From positions 124,001-188,000 of the forward strand of contig BLZA01000007.1 of the NCBI GenBank assembly GCA_013423385.1: DNA of 64,000 bases, read 5' to 3'. How positions within the stretch are numbered: the stretch's first letter is position 1; every line of letters starts with the position of its first letter. Positions 23,846 to 35,400 of the stretch are shown in pieces. The position numbers and the translations under genes are program-made. The notes below the pieces were generated by a model. It was not told the DNA's origin and ran no database searches. It saw only the letters and a list, made by a program, of their open reading frames with translations. This DNA is from Naganishia liquefaciens. Lineage: Eukaryota > Basidiomycota > Tremellomycetes > Filobasidiales > Filobasidiaceae.

Positions 23846-25602
23846 ATGAGCGGCCCTTCTCCCACCGTTGGAAATGACAAGCCGACTCCGGCTCCTTCAA
23901 AAAAGCGCACGGTCGCTCAGGCGGGCTTGGATCAAGCCGTAGTTACCACTTCGCCAAAGGTTGTCGCAGGAGGAGCCAAGATGGATATGGCGGAATCCAA
24001 GGAAACGTCGGATCCGGTTCAAAAGAGTGGTTCTGTTGAGGAGACCTCGGGTGCTAGCGGCAAGGACTGGCTGATCGAACAGGTGGCAAAAATGGAGGGT
24101 GCATTCAAGGTATGTTCGTGATGTCCTTGGCGAATGGGGACGACTATCTGACGGATTCTTGGCTTTGGTCTGCAGGATGCTTGTTATTATCGAGCCCTGA
24201 TCATCCGATTCCATGTTGAAGCTCGCTGCCAGTCAGTACCTCGGGCTTGTGTAGAGTAATGCATGGTGACATTTAGTTCTCAAATGTCTCCCTGCGATAC
24301 GTCTGAATCCGGCACGAATCGATACTCAGTAATCTGCACTACATTCAGCCAAACGCTCCAAGGCACATGGTCGACAGGTATAGAAAAGCTTGCTTACTAT
24401 GGGAGGAAACCAAAACCAACGTCCAACGGTATCTGGTAAGCTAGAGCTGAAGTCTCACTCAAACCGATCATCTCAGCATTCATAATACCTGACAGGAACA
24501 AGCCGCCAAGAACTATGTACCTCCCGTCGTACCAGTCGCTCCAGTCAATCCCGAGATCAAGCTACCAACGACTCCCGTCGTCGAAACAACTGCTTCACCT
24601 CAGCCGCAGACTGCAGCGACTAAAACCGAAGCAACACCCCCCTATATCGATCCCCGGACCGGACTTCCGAGTCCGACGCAACCTTCATCGCTCAAGTCGA
24701 CTGACAGTGCTACAGTCAAGCCACCCCCAGTCAAGGAAGACAAGCAAAAGCTAGCGCCGAATGGCAAATCCACCTCGGTGCGCAAAAATAGTCCTGCCCC
24801 TCTGGCGCAAGACAGCGGCAGGAAGAAGCCAGTGACAACACTGACGCCGGCAGATCCGAGTACGAGCACTAATAGCAGCGTCAATGCAAAGTTCCCGACA
24901 GGATCAGCTGGAGATCCTATAGAAATTGATGATCTGGACGTCGACATGGATAATGACGGCGATGTTGTGGCCTTGACAGGCCTCTCGGGGAAGGGCCTGC
25001 AGCCGGCACTGGAAGCAAATTTGCCGAATATGCCGGAGGCTGTTCAGTCGGAAGGTATCGGGCTAGGGCTTGGGCTCGGGGAGATCAACGTCGATTTACC
25101 TGTCGCGCAGGGGCCTTCGGATGTCCCTGATGCCAACAAGGCAAGCGAAGGCGACGTATCCGCCTTGCTCATGAACATACAAAATGCCATGGGGGGAACT
25201 GCCGGTGAGGGGCAACTCTCGGAAGAGGACATTATGAAGTTTTTCGAAAGTCTTCCGCCTAGCGGCGGTCAGCAAGATATCGGCTCGGCGTTATTAATGG
25301 GTGATAATGCCGCAAGCGACGGGAACGGTTTGGAAACGGCAGATCAATCTTTGGGCAACACGGCCGAGGCAGGGAACGGTCTTTCACTGGATCAGCCACC
25401 CGTAGCGTCTGCGGACGACATCAACATCGACTCGATGGGAGCCGCAACGGCGGGCAACTTTGGCGGCTTTGAGTCCCAGGCGGAGAATCCAGAGCCACCC
25501 GCTGCGGCCGAGGAAGGAGGGATGCCAGAGGAACTGGATCTGTCCAACATGGACTGGACGCAGTATTCTGCCTTGCTGGCCGAGATCCCTGATGAGAGCT
25601 GA
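23846..25602 (+). CDS. Unrecognised disordered acidic protein
   Basis: Function not recognised. The first exon starts MSGPSPTVGNDKP and ends with the only ordered-looking segment, KDWLIEQVAKMEGAFK, probably continuing as DACYYRALIIRFHVEAR in exon 2. One or two small exons in 24180-24460 are uncertain. The long last exon begins EQAAKNYVPPVVPVAPVNPE and is rich in Pro, Thr, Gly and Asp. It ends with an acidic, hydrophobic-spiced tail (DLSNMDWTQYSALLAEIPDE) that looks like a transcription activation segment. A short N-terminal helix plus acidic C-terminal tail recalls Mediator tail subunits such as Med2, but no diagnostic motif supports that. About 470-500 residues. Confidence 0.6.
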
Positions 25603-25690
25603 CGTCCAAGATCACGGCCATTGTACATATTGTACGATTGCATCATGCCTATCAATACAACGAAAGGGTACCTCCACATACCGTGCAGTC

Positions 25691-26341
25691 CTAGGATGAT
25701 TCGACTTGTCTCGTCTTGGCCTCTTCCTCCTCTGCTAAGCGTTGCTGCTCTGCCAACTGCACATACCAATCCCTCCTCTGCTCTGCGACCACCTTGGCCC
25801 TCTCTCCAATGCTCAGTGCTTGATACCACTTGGAAAAGGCCTTGGTATCATGCGGCGCAATGCGTAACGGTCGGCCGGTGCGCGGATCGGTAGTCTCCAG
25901 TGCGACATGTGTCGCATTCGGTCCAAATGGAATGTACGGGTTGGTGGCGCGGTACTTCTCCTTCTGAGCTGGCGGATTGGTCGTGGCAACGTACGGCTTG
26001 AGCTGTGTCAAGACGTCAGAAATGCATCTTGCAGATCACGAGGAGATGCACTTACAGCGCTAATGTTGAGCACATCTGCGCCCGGACTGACGAAATACCT
26101 GACCTTCTCATCTAACACCCTGTACTTTGCTTTGCCTCCAATAACATGCTTTCCTGGTGGTCCCGTCCGATGGCCTCCTCCGGGGACAAACGCCTGTCGA
26201 GTACCTGCGTAAAGAAGTCTGAGCACGCATTGTCTCTATGCGACTCGACCGGTATTATTTACCCTTGTAGAAATCCTTGTTTCCGCGCTTGGATGTGAGC
26301 GGCAGCCTAGAGGCTCCTTGAGCTATTCTTGAGCCTTGCAT
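25691..26341 (-). CDS. MRPL27: Mitochondrial large-subunit ribosomal protein mL41
   Basis: Mitochondria-specific protein of the large ribosomal subunit (yeast MrpL27/YmL27, human MRPL41). Three exons: MQGSRIAQGASRLPLTSKRG with NKDFYKG; then TRQAFVPGGGHRTGPPGKHV and RVLDEKVRYFVSPGADVLN; then LKPYVATTNPP and a charged tail ending KTRQVESS. The LPLTSKRGNKDFYKGTR start, the 'VR-x-FVSP' strand and 'LKPYV' match the family closely. The initiating Met is at 26341. About 185 residues. Tail-to-tail with the disordered gene (88 bp) and head-to-tail downstream of TTI1. Confidence 0.88.
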
Positions 26342-26616
26342 ATTGGGTCTGGAATGGCGCGATGCTGGAGTATGTGTCTGTCAGCGCTCTCCTACCAGAT
26401 CATGCTCGAGCTCGTTTCATGGACAACCACGATCCCTCGATCGCCCGCTCGCGAAATCTTGCGATTCATTTTGGCACATAAGCATCACAAGGGGTCATAT
26501 CTCCTGGCGCGTGTTGGACGTAGGGGGTCTTTTGCCCCTTTCCCCTCCCAAGCCTTGAGCCAGCGTTTCAGGTTCGTGTGCTATGCAATCAAATACTATA
26601 CAACCAGTGAAATAAC

Positions 26617-29600
26617 CTAAACCACCAATTCGACACTGTGTCGTATATCCATTCCAGGCTCCCGCAGATACGTTGGCAATGGCTGATCCGCTATGACGGT
26701 GCCAATTGTGGCATGCAAAGCGAGCCAGACGGCATCCTCGTCTCGCTCGGCCATGGACCGGTATATCTTGACCGCTGCCCCAGCAAGTTCAGGATGGACG
26801 CGAGCATCTAGGAATGGCCGCAAGGCGAGAATGATTTCCCAAAAGAGATCGTCGGCGATCGGAACCTTTTCCGTCACCAGATGCATTGCGTGGATGACGG
26901 AGAGGTAGAGACGATGGGAAACAGTGTGTGCGGATGTGGTCCCACGAACGCCTCGTTTGGCAAGTGCGGAATGCTCGTCACGTTGCTTTTGTTCCGCGAG
27001 TAATTGTCGAAAAATGGGCCATGCGTCATCAAGAATGCGTCGCGACATGAAGTCTCCGGTCCATCGAGCAAGGCATTCCACCAGAGCGGCTGCTTCTGTG
27101 CGCACAAACGGCGTCGGGTCTTGTAAACGATTGAGAACCGATGGCCACGCTACATGGATCAGGGGTAACGCATCAGATTCCCTCTCCTGCGAGATGAGAA
27201 CAGGTACGCCGCTTGCAAAGAGGGAAAGCACTCTCGCCGCGATGAACGGATTGGCATGTGTAAGAAAGTAGATGGACTTTTGCATCATCTGAATGCAAAC
27301 CTCTTGTGCGCGTGTTGGAGGCGTCTCTGTATCGGCAGAAGCATTGCTCGGTCCCTCGTTGGCGGCTTCTTGTGCATCTTTCGGTCGATCCCACGGCTCT
27401 ACGGGAGCCCGCTCAAGCAATTCGTCCATTGTCTGTCTCGCTTTGGCCGCTCGATCGGCATACCACGATGTGAATGTTGCGAAATCACGAGCCGGATCAG
27501 GCGCACGCCTCATACGCACCGACGTCGAAGTGGTTCCCTTGACGGTATTGGCTGCGGGAACCTCGGCAGCCATGGCTTTCATCAAGGTATCCATTACCGC
27601 CAACACTGTAGACGCGAGCAATGCGTATCCGTGGAAATCATCCAGCGCGTCGAAGATGTCGGCGATGATATCTTGCACGAGCGGAACAATGGGCTCGCCC
27701 ACGAGCTTGACCATCGAGATCAGGACCATGGGCGCAAGCGTATCGAGGCGGTCGTATGTCATGCGTTGAGAAACCCGATTGATTACGTAGTCTACGTTGT
27801 CGAGTATGAGATTTTGGGCGCTTGCATAGCCGGCATGATAGGAGATTTGCGCGAGTGCTACCTGAGCATGGCGGCGCACGAAAGCGTGAGGTGAGCCAAG
27901 ATGGGAAAGTATAATGTACAGTGTGGCGTCGAGGTGTCTGCGGAATGATGTCGAGAGAATGTGTGCACATGAAGCCAGGAGTGACAGATGGAGACAGGTC
28001 ACCAGTTCCCGATGAATGGCTGCATGTGCGCGGCGTGAGCTATCGGTGGCGGCGATAGGCGTCCGCTTGGAGTCGTCTAGCAGCTTGGATATGGTGTCTA
28101 GTCCTCGTCGACGTTCAACCGTCATGACTTCGGTCGAAGGCTCCGCTGACGTGTCCAAAGGCAGTTCCCCGGCCTCGTCGGAATCGACAATGAAATCCAC
28201 AATTCGTCTCGCTGCTCTCCTCACACGCTTCTCGTCTGCAGAAACCGGACGAGCCAAGCCATTCACAATTTTTCCCACAACCCAGAGCGCAGCACTCGCC
28301 ACAGCCCCTCCTCTACGCGCACTGGCAAAGGTAAGAAGCTGCTCCACTGTTGCTACTCCACTCGCACCGGCCGCTCCCCCGAGCGCTTCGAGCATCCCTG
28401 CGATCCGCTCCGTCATTATCCGTGATTCCACATGGACCAGCGTCATCCGAGGGAACGCCTCGGCAGGCGCTCCGCCTGACATGGAATCCGTCATGGAGCT
28501 GCCCTCTATGCGCGCGAGATCCCACGCGCGGGTCGTTCCATCGTTTGCCTGCTCCGTCTCCATCTCGACTGGCCGTGCAAGCTCTAGACATGCAAGCAGC
28601 GGCCAACTCCACCTGACGACCCCTCCATTCGAACCCAACAGGAGCGCAAAATCCCGACGTAATGCGCCAGCATTGACTTCACGGGCCAGGGAAGTAAGCG
28701 CCATGATGACATTCACGCAAGACCCGACACGCCGCTCAGAGTGCGACTGAACGGCAGCCGGAAACGCCCCGAGTTCGCGCTCTAGGATCGCGCGGAGCCG
28801 GGATTGCACTTGACGTTCCTGCAGCCAGCCACAAATGGCCATTCGCGCGTGCGAGCTGACGCCTGGCGATGATTCGTACGGCGAGCCTAGCTCTAGAAGC
28901 GTCGTCAATAGGATATCTTGCACCGCAGATTCATCGCTGTCGAGCGAGCGGACGCATGATTGAGCAATCCGTGAAAGAGCGTCAACGAGTGCGAGGCGAA
29001 CTCGCAGAGCGTGATGTGTTGTGAGTGTCGGAAGAAGCGCGTGCAGGCTGTGCATAAGCTGGGTACGGGTGTAGGCGAGGTATGTTGCCGTTAGTTGCGG
29101 AAACGGGTCCGCGCGATTCTGCAGAGTCTGTGTTGAACTTGCGCTTAACGTTGGGGATCCGACGAGAGTGCTATCGTCCGCCTCATTGACGTTAATATCG
29201 TTCACGAGTGATTCAAGGTCGAAGACTTGGGCTGCGAGTACTCCACAGGCGGTGAGCGGCACATCTCCAATCGTAAGGACGACAACACTCGAAAATAGCT
29301 GCAATGCAGCACAGGCGATATCTGTTGTCGGCGGTTTTCGGGAACTGGTCTGCTTGGAGGCATTGACATCATTCCATACCGTTTGCATCCCACGCGATTG
29401 CGCAACGGACGGAGCACCGCTGATGATCTTGACGATGGCGCTGATGATTCCAGGCATGACGCCGGCCAGGACACGGGCCTTGTCATCATCGGCAAACCAA
29501 TTCACCAGGATAGACTCTAGAATTTGTAGGGCACGCTGAATGACTTGAGATGATGTCGCCGACGTAGCGATGTCGATGAGCGTCGAAATTGCGTGGAACA

Positions 29601-30205
29601 GGACGGGCAAGAGCCGTCTCCCCGGTCCGAATACAGCGTTCCGCATGTCTTCCGAAGGCGGTGAGCAAACCAAGACACCGAGGAGCTCGACCCCGGCCTC
29701 GATTGTCTCCTCTGCGCGATGTGGTCGAAGGCGGGAGTCACTTCCAATCGGCCCTCCAAGGATCAAGACCACCATCCGCCATAGCTGTTCCCATATCCTG
29801 GCGTCCACCTCCTCGACGTCTTCCAGCCATCTCTGCATGATCCAGGTTATGCACTCGAACAGGACCTCCAGCGTGCGATCCGCAATGTATCCCACTTCCC
29901 CTTCCTTCCTCCCCGCGGGATTATTCCGAGTCAATAGATGAGACAACGGAAAGAGCGTGTACCGAACGAGACTTGGTGTGAATGCATCTTTTGGGTTTGG
30001 AAGGCTTCGAAGCGCAGTGAGAAGTCGGACGAGGTGGGTATGGGCTATTGCCTGGGTCTGTGCCGTCAACGGACGAAGACCCATGAGCGGGACGCAAAGC
30101 GGTTTCAACTGTTGAGACAGTCGGTGTCAATGCGAGTCTCCCAGTCCGAGCCATACGACGTACGGTGCGGAATGCTTCCATCTTGGGATCTACGGAGGCC
30201 TCCAT
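26617..30205 (-). CDS. TTI1: Tti1, TELO2-TTI1-TTI2 (TTT) complex subunit
   Basis: HEAT-repeat scaffold of the TTT co-chaperone complex, which matures PIKK kinases (TOR, ATM/Tel1, ATR). A first exon, MEASVDPKMEAFRT, is joined by a 51-nt intron to one uninterrupted exon of about 1,160 codons beginning LKPLCVPLMGLRPL. Recognisable parts include the N-terminal repeats (YTLFPLSHLL, VLFECITWIM, WEQLWRMVVLILGG) and the C-terminal HEAT repeats (HAFVRRHAQVALAQISYHAG, VDYVINRVSQRMTYDRL, LAPMVLISMVKLVGEPIVPL, FVRTEAAALVECLARW, ending RHSVELVV). Near-intronless, unlike its neighbours. Start chosen because METs farther upstream are not in a conserved context. Confidence 0.85.
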
Positions 30206-30493
30206 GTCTGGGTCGTGGGCCGAGGTGAGGGCACCGAGTCCCTTTTCCCTTTGAGCTGTATGCTCCCGAGGCTGCTCGTCAAGTCCAGCAGAGAGATCGT
30301 CTTCACCCGGCCAACTCCGGGGTATAGGGGTTAGGTAATCCCCAAGTCACGTGCCAGCTCGAAACCCGCTCGATCGCGCGCGGAGAGCCTGGTTTCTGTT
30401 GCGTCTTGCGTTCAGAAACCCATCGCAGCAGTGACGACGGGCAGCACTGCCGGAACCGATCTCTATCAAGCAAGCGCACGAGACCACAACATC

Positions 30494-31245
30494 ATGCCTC
30501 GAGCAAAAATCACACTACCCACCCTCCTTGCGCAGCTCCCCGCGTACGGCCAAGGATCGCTCGTCCAACCGGCATCATGGGCCGAACGCTTTCCCAATTC
30601 GTTTTACAAGATCACCCGCACGAATCTGAGGGTCAAGACCGCCGATGGTGCTGGCAGCGTGCAGTACTTGGCGAGAAATGGTGCTGAAGGTGTGGCGTCG
30701 GGTGACGTCAAGGGAAAGGCGAGGGAGGAGGAAGATGCAGATATGGATGCGTTTGGGGACGATATGGAGATTGGAGAGGTGTCGTCGGAGGTTCAGTCGT
30801 CGAGTGAGGCCACGTCGACTGCTGGAGTGGACTTGACGGGGAAGAAGGCACATGGACAGGCATGGGGTGTCTTATTCTGGAACGGTCAGTATCGCTCGAA
30901 AACGACACCGCTTGCCAGTTCGCTATATCCTTATGGGCATTCTGCTGATCCGCCACTCCTCCCAAAGGCCAACCGAAATTCCCATACAAGCACAACTGGC
31001 TTGAAGCTCAAACGGAACCGAATTTCACTCCGCAATCTAAAGTCCGTCGAGCACTCGCTGAATCATGGAAAGCCGTCGACCCGTCGTCGCTCAGCGCCGA
31101 AACGAGAACAGCCGTTGATCAGCTTGAGACCGGCAAGCGCAGGGATTGGTTGGCAAGGAGAGAAAAAGTCAAGGTGGAGAATCTGTCGGTCAAGGATTTC
31201 AAGGGGCTCGAGGCATGGAGGCAGAAGCAGGAACAGCAGGTGTAA
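30494..31245 (+). CDS. MRPS34: Mitochondrial small-subunit ribosomal protein mS34
   Basis: Mitochondria-specific small-subunit protein. Exon 1 starts MPRAKITLPTLLAQLPAYGQ and continues SWAERFPNSFYKITRTNLRV. It has an acidic variable stretch, then GQAWGVLFWNG. After an intron exon 2 reads QPKFPYKHNWLEAQTEPNF and a charged helical tail ending EAWRQKQEQQV. The block 'L-L-x-x-L-P-x-x-G-x-G-x-x-V-x-x-x-x-W', the 'Y-x-I-T-R' strand and 'HG-x-AWG-x-L' match animal MRPS34. An earlier in-frame Met at 30431 would add 21 residues; the inner Met is preferred because the conserved part begins within ten residues. About 215 residues. Confidence 0.75.
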
Positions 31246-31490
31246 TAGGTTTCATACAGTAGGCGCCTATCGAGTCAATGCCGTTGGAAAGTCATCTATC
31301 CTCGTATTCTGACCCTATGAGTGCTTTTACTGGGCTGATCCTCCGGACGATGGCTCCGATGCCGTCATCGAAACTTGCGCCTCGTGGGGCTAGACTTGGC
31401 GCTTCGTGACTTCGGAGCTTGGCCCTCTTTCCTGACGACTCGTCAATATATCGGCGCGAATGCAGTCGAGTCAACTCTCGAGTCGAGCGC

Positions 31491-31877
31491 ATGGATCTCT
31501 GTCGAGCATTTATATCGCGCCATCGAGCGTCTACTACTCAGACGCCGATACAACCTGCCATCGAAGTCGATATTCGCCAGTACCCGTCGATATCCCCGAT
31601 TCCAACTCTGGACAATGCGACTCAGTCGCTGCCTCCTCGCGTTTCAGAATACTCCATTTCCTTCCATCAGGCCATCAAGATTCCCTCGAATTCCATTCGC
31701 TGCGAGATCGCCTTATCGTTTGTCCCGTCCCATGAGAAACGTATCGAGTGGTATTTCACCCGTGCGTCCCGCGACCGGTCAAGCGGGACAGCTGACCGGT
31801 CGGAAAGGTGTTTCGTCCTTGTCGATACCTCGTTCATCCCTCTTGATCACCGCCCTGTCGAATTCAGCTCCTATTGA
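31491..31877 (+). CDS. Possible small gene, unrecognised (129 residues)
   Basis: An open frame starting MDLCRAFISRHRASTTQT reads through a plausible folded stretch (ISFHQAIKIPSNSIRCEIAL, KRIEWYFTRASRDRS, CFVLVDTSFIPLDHRPVEF) and ends at 31877. The residue mix is less low-complexity than random frames here, but an overlapping second frame is also open. There is no recognised domain or supporting splice site. It could be an upstream exon of the following large gene or chance. Confidence 0.3.
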   Translation: MDLCRAFISRHRASTTQTPIQPAIEVDIRQYPSISPIPTLDNATQSLPPRVSEYSISFHQAIKIPSNSIRCEIALSFVPSHEKRIEWYFTRASRDRSSGTADRSERCFVLVDTSFIPLDHRPVEFSSY

Positions 31878-32447
31878 GGTAGAATGTCTGGGCGAAAGCG
31901 GAAGCATTGCTTGCTCACTGATGATGTGATGATTCGATAATTGATGGACAGCGCATCACCAGAATGGCGTGCGGGGGGTGTATTTTTTTCGCGGCTGTTC
32001 CTGTGAGGCGATGAAGGACGCGAGGGTTAGCTCTCAGTTATGTATCGATACACTGTCCCGTTCCTGTCGTTCTCGAAACATTCAAACTTCCGTCGAGCGC
32101 TTGACTGATCGAGTTGATAAACACACGCTATCACCACGATATTGAGGTTGATCGCCCTGATCCATCAAGACACGACCCGACGGAAACTGCGAACGGGGCA
32201 AACATTTGATGTTCTCATCTCGACGCCTCTCTAACATCTACGTTTTCCCTTGGGTTGTCACCACCTCTTACTCCCTTCAACATCTACTTTCACCAGTAAC
32301 TTGCTATTTGTTTATCGCAATTCGCCGCCGGTGGGTGGATGTTCGATACTTCTCGACCGCAAGTCAGCCAACGTGCATAGAATCTCGGTCAACATCCTTT
32401 GCCGCTCCTTCACCATATATTCAACAAGAATTGCCTCGTCCTTCAAA
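31878..32447. other. Upstream region of large disordered-protein gene
   Basis: About 570 bp of leader and promoter. It contains a t-run (gtgtatttttttcgc) near 31980 and several pyrimidine-rich tracts before the likely start at 32448. An in-frame upstream Met at 32250 gives an unconvincing extension. No RNA gene or repeat seen. Confidence 0.4.
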
Positions 32448-35400
32448 ATGTCATTCGCCAAAGGCCTTCTACCAGGCTCGACTTTCAGTACCATAGCCAA
32501 GGACTTTCATCCACCTTTCGAACCGATACAAGCTTCGGGAGAAGGTGACACATCACAAGCCGAACCAGCAGTATACGCGTATCGCCATCTCGATAGCATC
32601 GCTCAACCTCAGCCTCGGTACAGCGAAACGAAACCCTTGGCCAGCTATCTCCCGTCGACGGCCCACCAAGTGATCCATCTGCACCTGCCTCCACAATCCC
32701 AGGTGCATCCCGCTGGCGGCTACCACGCTCCACCACGGTTTTCGTATTCTCCAACCCGAGACTCAGAAGACGTTCTTCCAGAGTCAACTTCCATCTTCTC
32801 AGTCTGCTCCCATTTGGATACCAGAGGTTATACGTACGGTCGCGGCAGTCTTTCGGGGCACACTTCCGATTTTGGATACCAAGTCGCGCCATCAGCATCG
32901 CCAATCAGCGCATCTCAGCGGACTCTGGTCGAAACTCCTCCGAGCCGCCCGCCTCACGCTTCGGGATCGGTGGCATCGCTGAAGACTGCTAGTGAAGAGA
33001 CTGAAGGGAAAAGTTACGAAAGAACGGCTGGTCAGTCCCCCCTGTTCGATCTCCAATGGACGTTCCTGACCCTCTGTTCCACGCTTACAGAAGCCAGACC
33101 TTCATTCAATCAGGAAGGATATCGTGATTTAGGGGAAACCCACGCTCCTCCCGAAACTGCGCGTCCACAGCCACTGGTATCTCCATCTCACAACACCCAG
33201 ACCCACAACCATCACCCCTTGGCTATTCGCAGTCCCGAACATCTGCTTCGAGATCAACCAGGCTTGCCCAAAACGACCAAAATCCCAGCCAAAGGGACTT
33301 CCTCTCGAGTGCACCTGCAGCAGTTCTCCGCTTCGGGTACGACGTCCGCTATGGTCGGCGACGGTTTCTCATCATCTTTCGAAGATGAGTCAAGTTCTCT
33401 GACCGAGGATTTCGAGTGGCCAACGGCTCAGGATCGTCAGCATCCTTCGACTCGGGAGAACGATTCACAAAGGACTCTGAAAGAAAACGCAAAGGCCACT
33501 GATTTCGGTGTCGTGCTCCTTCAGACTGTGCAGGGACAAAGGGACACTCCTTTATCTACAGATTGCACTCAAAATCATCATCATGGCCAGGGTTTCATCG
33601 AACAGCAAGTGCAAGCGCGACAACACCATCAAGGGGATCCTTTTCATAACACTTCGTCCTTTACATATATCGAAGGCGACTCGAGCGAATCCCTGTCGAC
33701 ACCCGCCATTGACGGCCAACACCCTTCCCATTCCAATCCACTTGTCGCGGTGCCAGAGACACCACCATACGATCCACCATTTGCTTCGGATCACTCCAGT
33801 CAATCTTATAATACTCCGTCGCAAGCGGCACAGCTTGACAACGAACTGCACGCCTTGATCAGCAACACTTCTTGGCAATTACAGGACGGTGTCAGCACCC
33901 AGCAGAAGGATCAGGCATACCCTCAATCGCCTGTTCAGCTCGAAACGACCGATACTAGATTCAACATGTCGAATGTTGGAACACCTCAATCTCAACTCGC
34001 CTTTGCAACTTCTCCGATGAGGCCGACTTCCACAGCGCCCACAGTCCACTCGACAGGAGCCGTGTCCCATCACAGTCAAGAGCCGCGCTCGGAGCAAGCA
34101 CATCTGGTCCCTGTCACACAGGTTGGAGACCAATTCAAATACGATCCATCCAGGCCTACTTTCACGTCAAACGGGACACCAGCGACCTCGACTCAGGAAG
34201 CTTATGCTTCATATCCTATTCCTGTCAATCAGAGCAGTGTCAGGTCTGACATGCGAGAACCTGTCAAATCAGCCATGCCGGCTTTCGGCTACCAATATAT
34301 GAACCAGCAAGGCGACAACAACCAGCAATTTTTATATCAAAATGGCCAGTCGCGAGTTCCTATGTCTGCGGGGCCTGCGCTCGGTGGCGGAGTCACCTTT
34401 CTGCAACTTCCCGGAGGTGCACAGCAGTTCTATTCCTATGCGCAGGAAAGATCTCCGGGAGTTGTCGTTCCGACCAGTATGCTCCAGCCTGGGCTTGTCT
34501 ACGGAGCGCACGATCAAGATGGAAACCAATGCTCTTTGGGCAAACAGCCCTTTACGGCTTGCGCAACTTCATATCATCCACAACCGGCGACTATCAATGC
34601 CTCGGCGGGGTATCCTGCGGTATTCTCCCACAATCGGTCCGCTGGCGTAGAGCCTCCTTCTGCGTTCCAGATGGTCGTCTCGGGATCGCACGACTTTTTC
34701 GATCAGAGCGCCCTGGGTCATGGTCGACGACCCGGAATGTACCAGGTCAAGAATGAGCCCATGTCGGACGGAATGGGCGATGAAGATGGAGAGCATGACG
34801 ACATCATGGAGGATTACGAGCAAGAGAGACAGCGCAATATCCGGCGTAATCAGGAGATGATGGAGAAGCTTGGCCTTGCTGGTCAGCCAAACCGTTATGG
34901 CGACATGAGATCTGAAGTGAGCGCAGCACATCCACATTCCCTACCATAAAGGCATCACTGAGAGCGTTGTCGTTTGTCCAGTCGCGGTCTCCCATGAAGA
35001 CGTTTAAGCGCAAGACGTCATCCATGGGCTTGAAGGGTACTGTCGAACACAAGCAGCGCTTCAAGTCCCGAATCCCGTCCAACGTCGGCCCGCGTATGTA
35101 CGACCGTGTCAGACTATGCGCATGCCGCTGATGAGAATACTGCTCACAGGGCGATCCTCTAACCGCATCGCTTCAAAACAACACCGTACCGTCTCCTACG
35201 CAGATTATGACAGACGTGGTGGAGGGTACTCTGACTCAGCGAGCGACTACTCCGACGATGCTCTGGAAGAAGATGAAGATGAGTGGGATGAAGACGAGTA
35301 TCGCAGGGGTCCTAGGAGTCGCCGTCGGGGTATTCGAAGACAATCGTCTGTCCAACGGCCAGGTAGATCTCGGGGAGGTCATGGAGTAAGGAATAAAACC

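Noticed and set aside
31375-31929. 184-codon frame overlapping the possible small gene
   Set aside because: Arg/Ser/Pro-rich shadow frame; the overlapping 31491-31877 frame looks more protein-like, and even that is uncertain.
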